Shown piece after piece: positions 63,814 through 64,000 of a DNA stretch of 64,000 bases (positions are counted from its first letter, which is position 1; each line of letters opens with the position of its first letter). The translations under genes and the position numbers were made by a program. Source of the stretch: Candidatus Omnitrophota bacterium (lineage in GTDB: Bacteria > Omnitrophota > Gorgyraeia > JAUYCX01); assembly GCA_030692045.1 (NCBI GenBank), contig JAUYCX010000037.1:124001-188000 (forward strand), in the 5' to 3' direction. The notes below the pieces were generated by a model, which saw only the letters and a list, made by a program, of their open reading frames with translations, had not been told where the DNA came from and ran no database searches.

Positions 63814-64000
63814 ATGCACGATAAATACGAAAAGATAGAAGCTCGCTTTAAAGAGTTAGAAATTATTCTTTCAGACCCACAAGTTATGGCTGATAAACTT
63901 AAATATCAGGCGTTGGTCAAAGAATTATCAGAGATAACTGAATTGGTTAATAAATATCGTGAATTAAAAAAAGTAGTTACTCAAATAGAAGAATTAAGCC
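63814..64000 (+). CDS. prfA: Peptide chain release factor 1, N-terminal fragment (continues beyond window)
   Basis: The open frame from ATG 63814 runs off the right edge; 62 codons are visible. The start MHDKYEKIEARFKELE and the following helical, charged sequence with LSDPQVMADK match the N-terminal domain of release factor 1. The rpmE-prfA neighbourhood supports this over RF2. The GGQ and PxT motifs lie outside the window. Confidence 0.9.
   Translation, partial: MHDKYEKIEARFKELEIILSDPQVMADKLKYQALVKELSEITELVNKYRELKKVVTQIEELS

Overview
All genes in this 64 kb window lie on the + strand. It reads as a chromosomal segment of an anaerobic, Gram-negative-type bacterium of low GC content. An OmpA-type lipoprotein, a Wood-Ljungdahl (acetyl-CoA) gene set, a GH57 glucan-branching enzyme beside a DUF4912 protein, and an HD-GYP regulator suggest a candidate-phylum acetyl-CoA-pathway organism such as Candidatus Omnitrophota. 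That placement is inferred from gene content only; no rRNA is present.

Layout. 0-10.8 kb: end of trigger factor, clpP, a class V aminotransferase plus serA (serine synthesis), two exported redox-related proteins (DUF1573-CcdA fusion; metallophosphoesterase-thioredoxin fusion), a homocitrate-synthase-like enzyme, purA and two envelope proteins. 11.1-13.9 kb: DUF4912 and GH57 branching enzyme. 13.9-27.97 kb: a dense housekeeping run, uppS-cdsA-dxr-rseP-HD-GYP-ispG-proS-rimP-nusA-infB-trpS-scpA-ruvB. 28-31 kb: accessory block with a PD-(D/E)XK-like protein, a RAMP-like protein followed by a 5-bp-periodic array, a second nuclease-like gene and a HEPN-motif protein. 31.3-37.4 kb: queH, DUF2905, SpoIID, queA, tgt, trmD, rplS, rnhB, yraN. 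37.4-51.9 kb: Wood-Ljungdahl genes (fhs, fchA, folD, metF, cooC, cooS, ferredoxin, flavoprotein, acsB), split at 40.5-44.3 kb by accessory cassettes. 51.9-58.8 kb: TPR protein, polA, glgA, coaE, rho. 58.8-63.6 kb: a restriction-modification/nucleotidyltransferase island separating rho from rpmE-prfA.

Metabolism. fhs, fchA, folD and metF carry formate to methyl-THF. CooS with its maturation ATPase and electron carriers makes CO, and AcsB joins methyl and CO into acetyl-CoA. The corrinoid protein and methyltransferase genes (acsC, acsD, acsE) are not in the window. queH, queA and tgt form a queuosine tRNA-modification group.

Non-coding structure is the most unusual part. (1) A 17-unit pentanucleotide array of consensus GGYNN starts directly after the stop codon of a RAMP-like gene and ends in a hairpin. 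(2) Family A: six elements of about 160-220 bp with a multi-arm secondary structure fill the space between one gene's stop and the next gene's ribosome binding site. (3) Family B: five palindromic elements of about 130-200 bp with compensatory arm changes bracket the accessory gene modules. (4) The queA leader has two mutually exclusive stems, one of which covers the start codon. (5) FolD has Gln at the catalytic Lys position and sits beside a separate, shortened cyclohydrolase gene.
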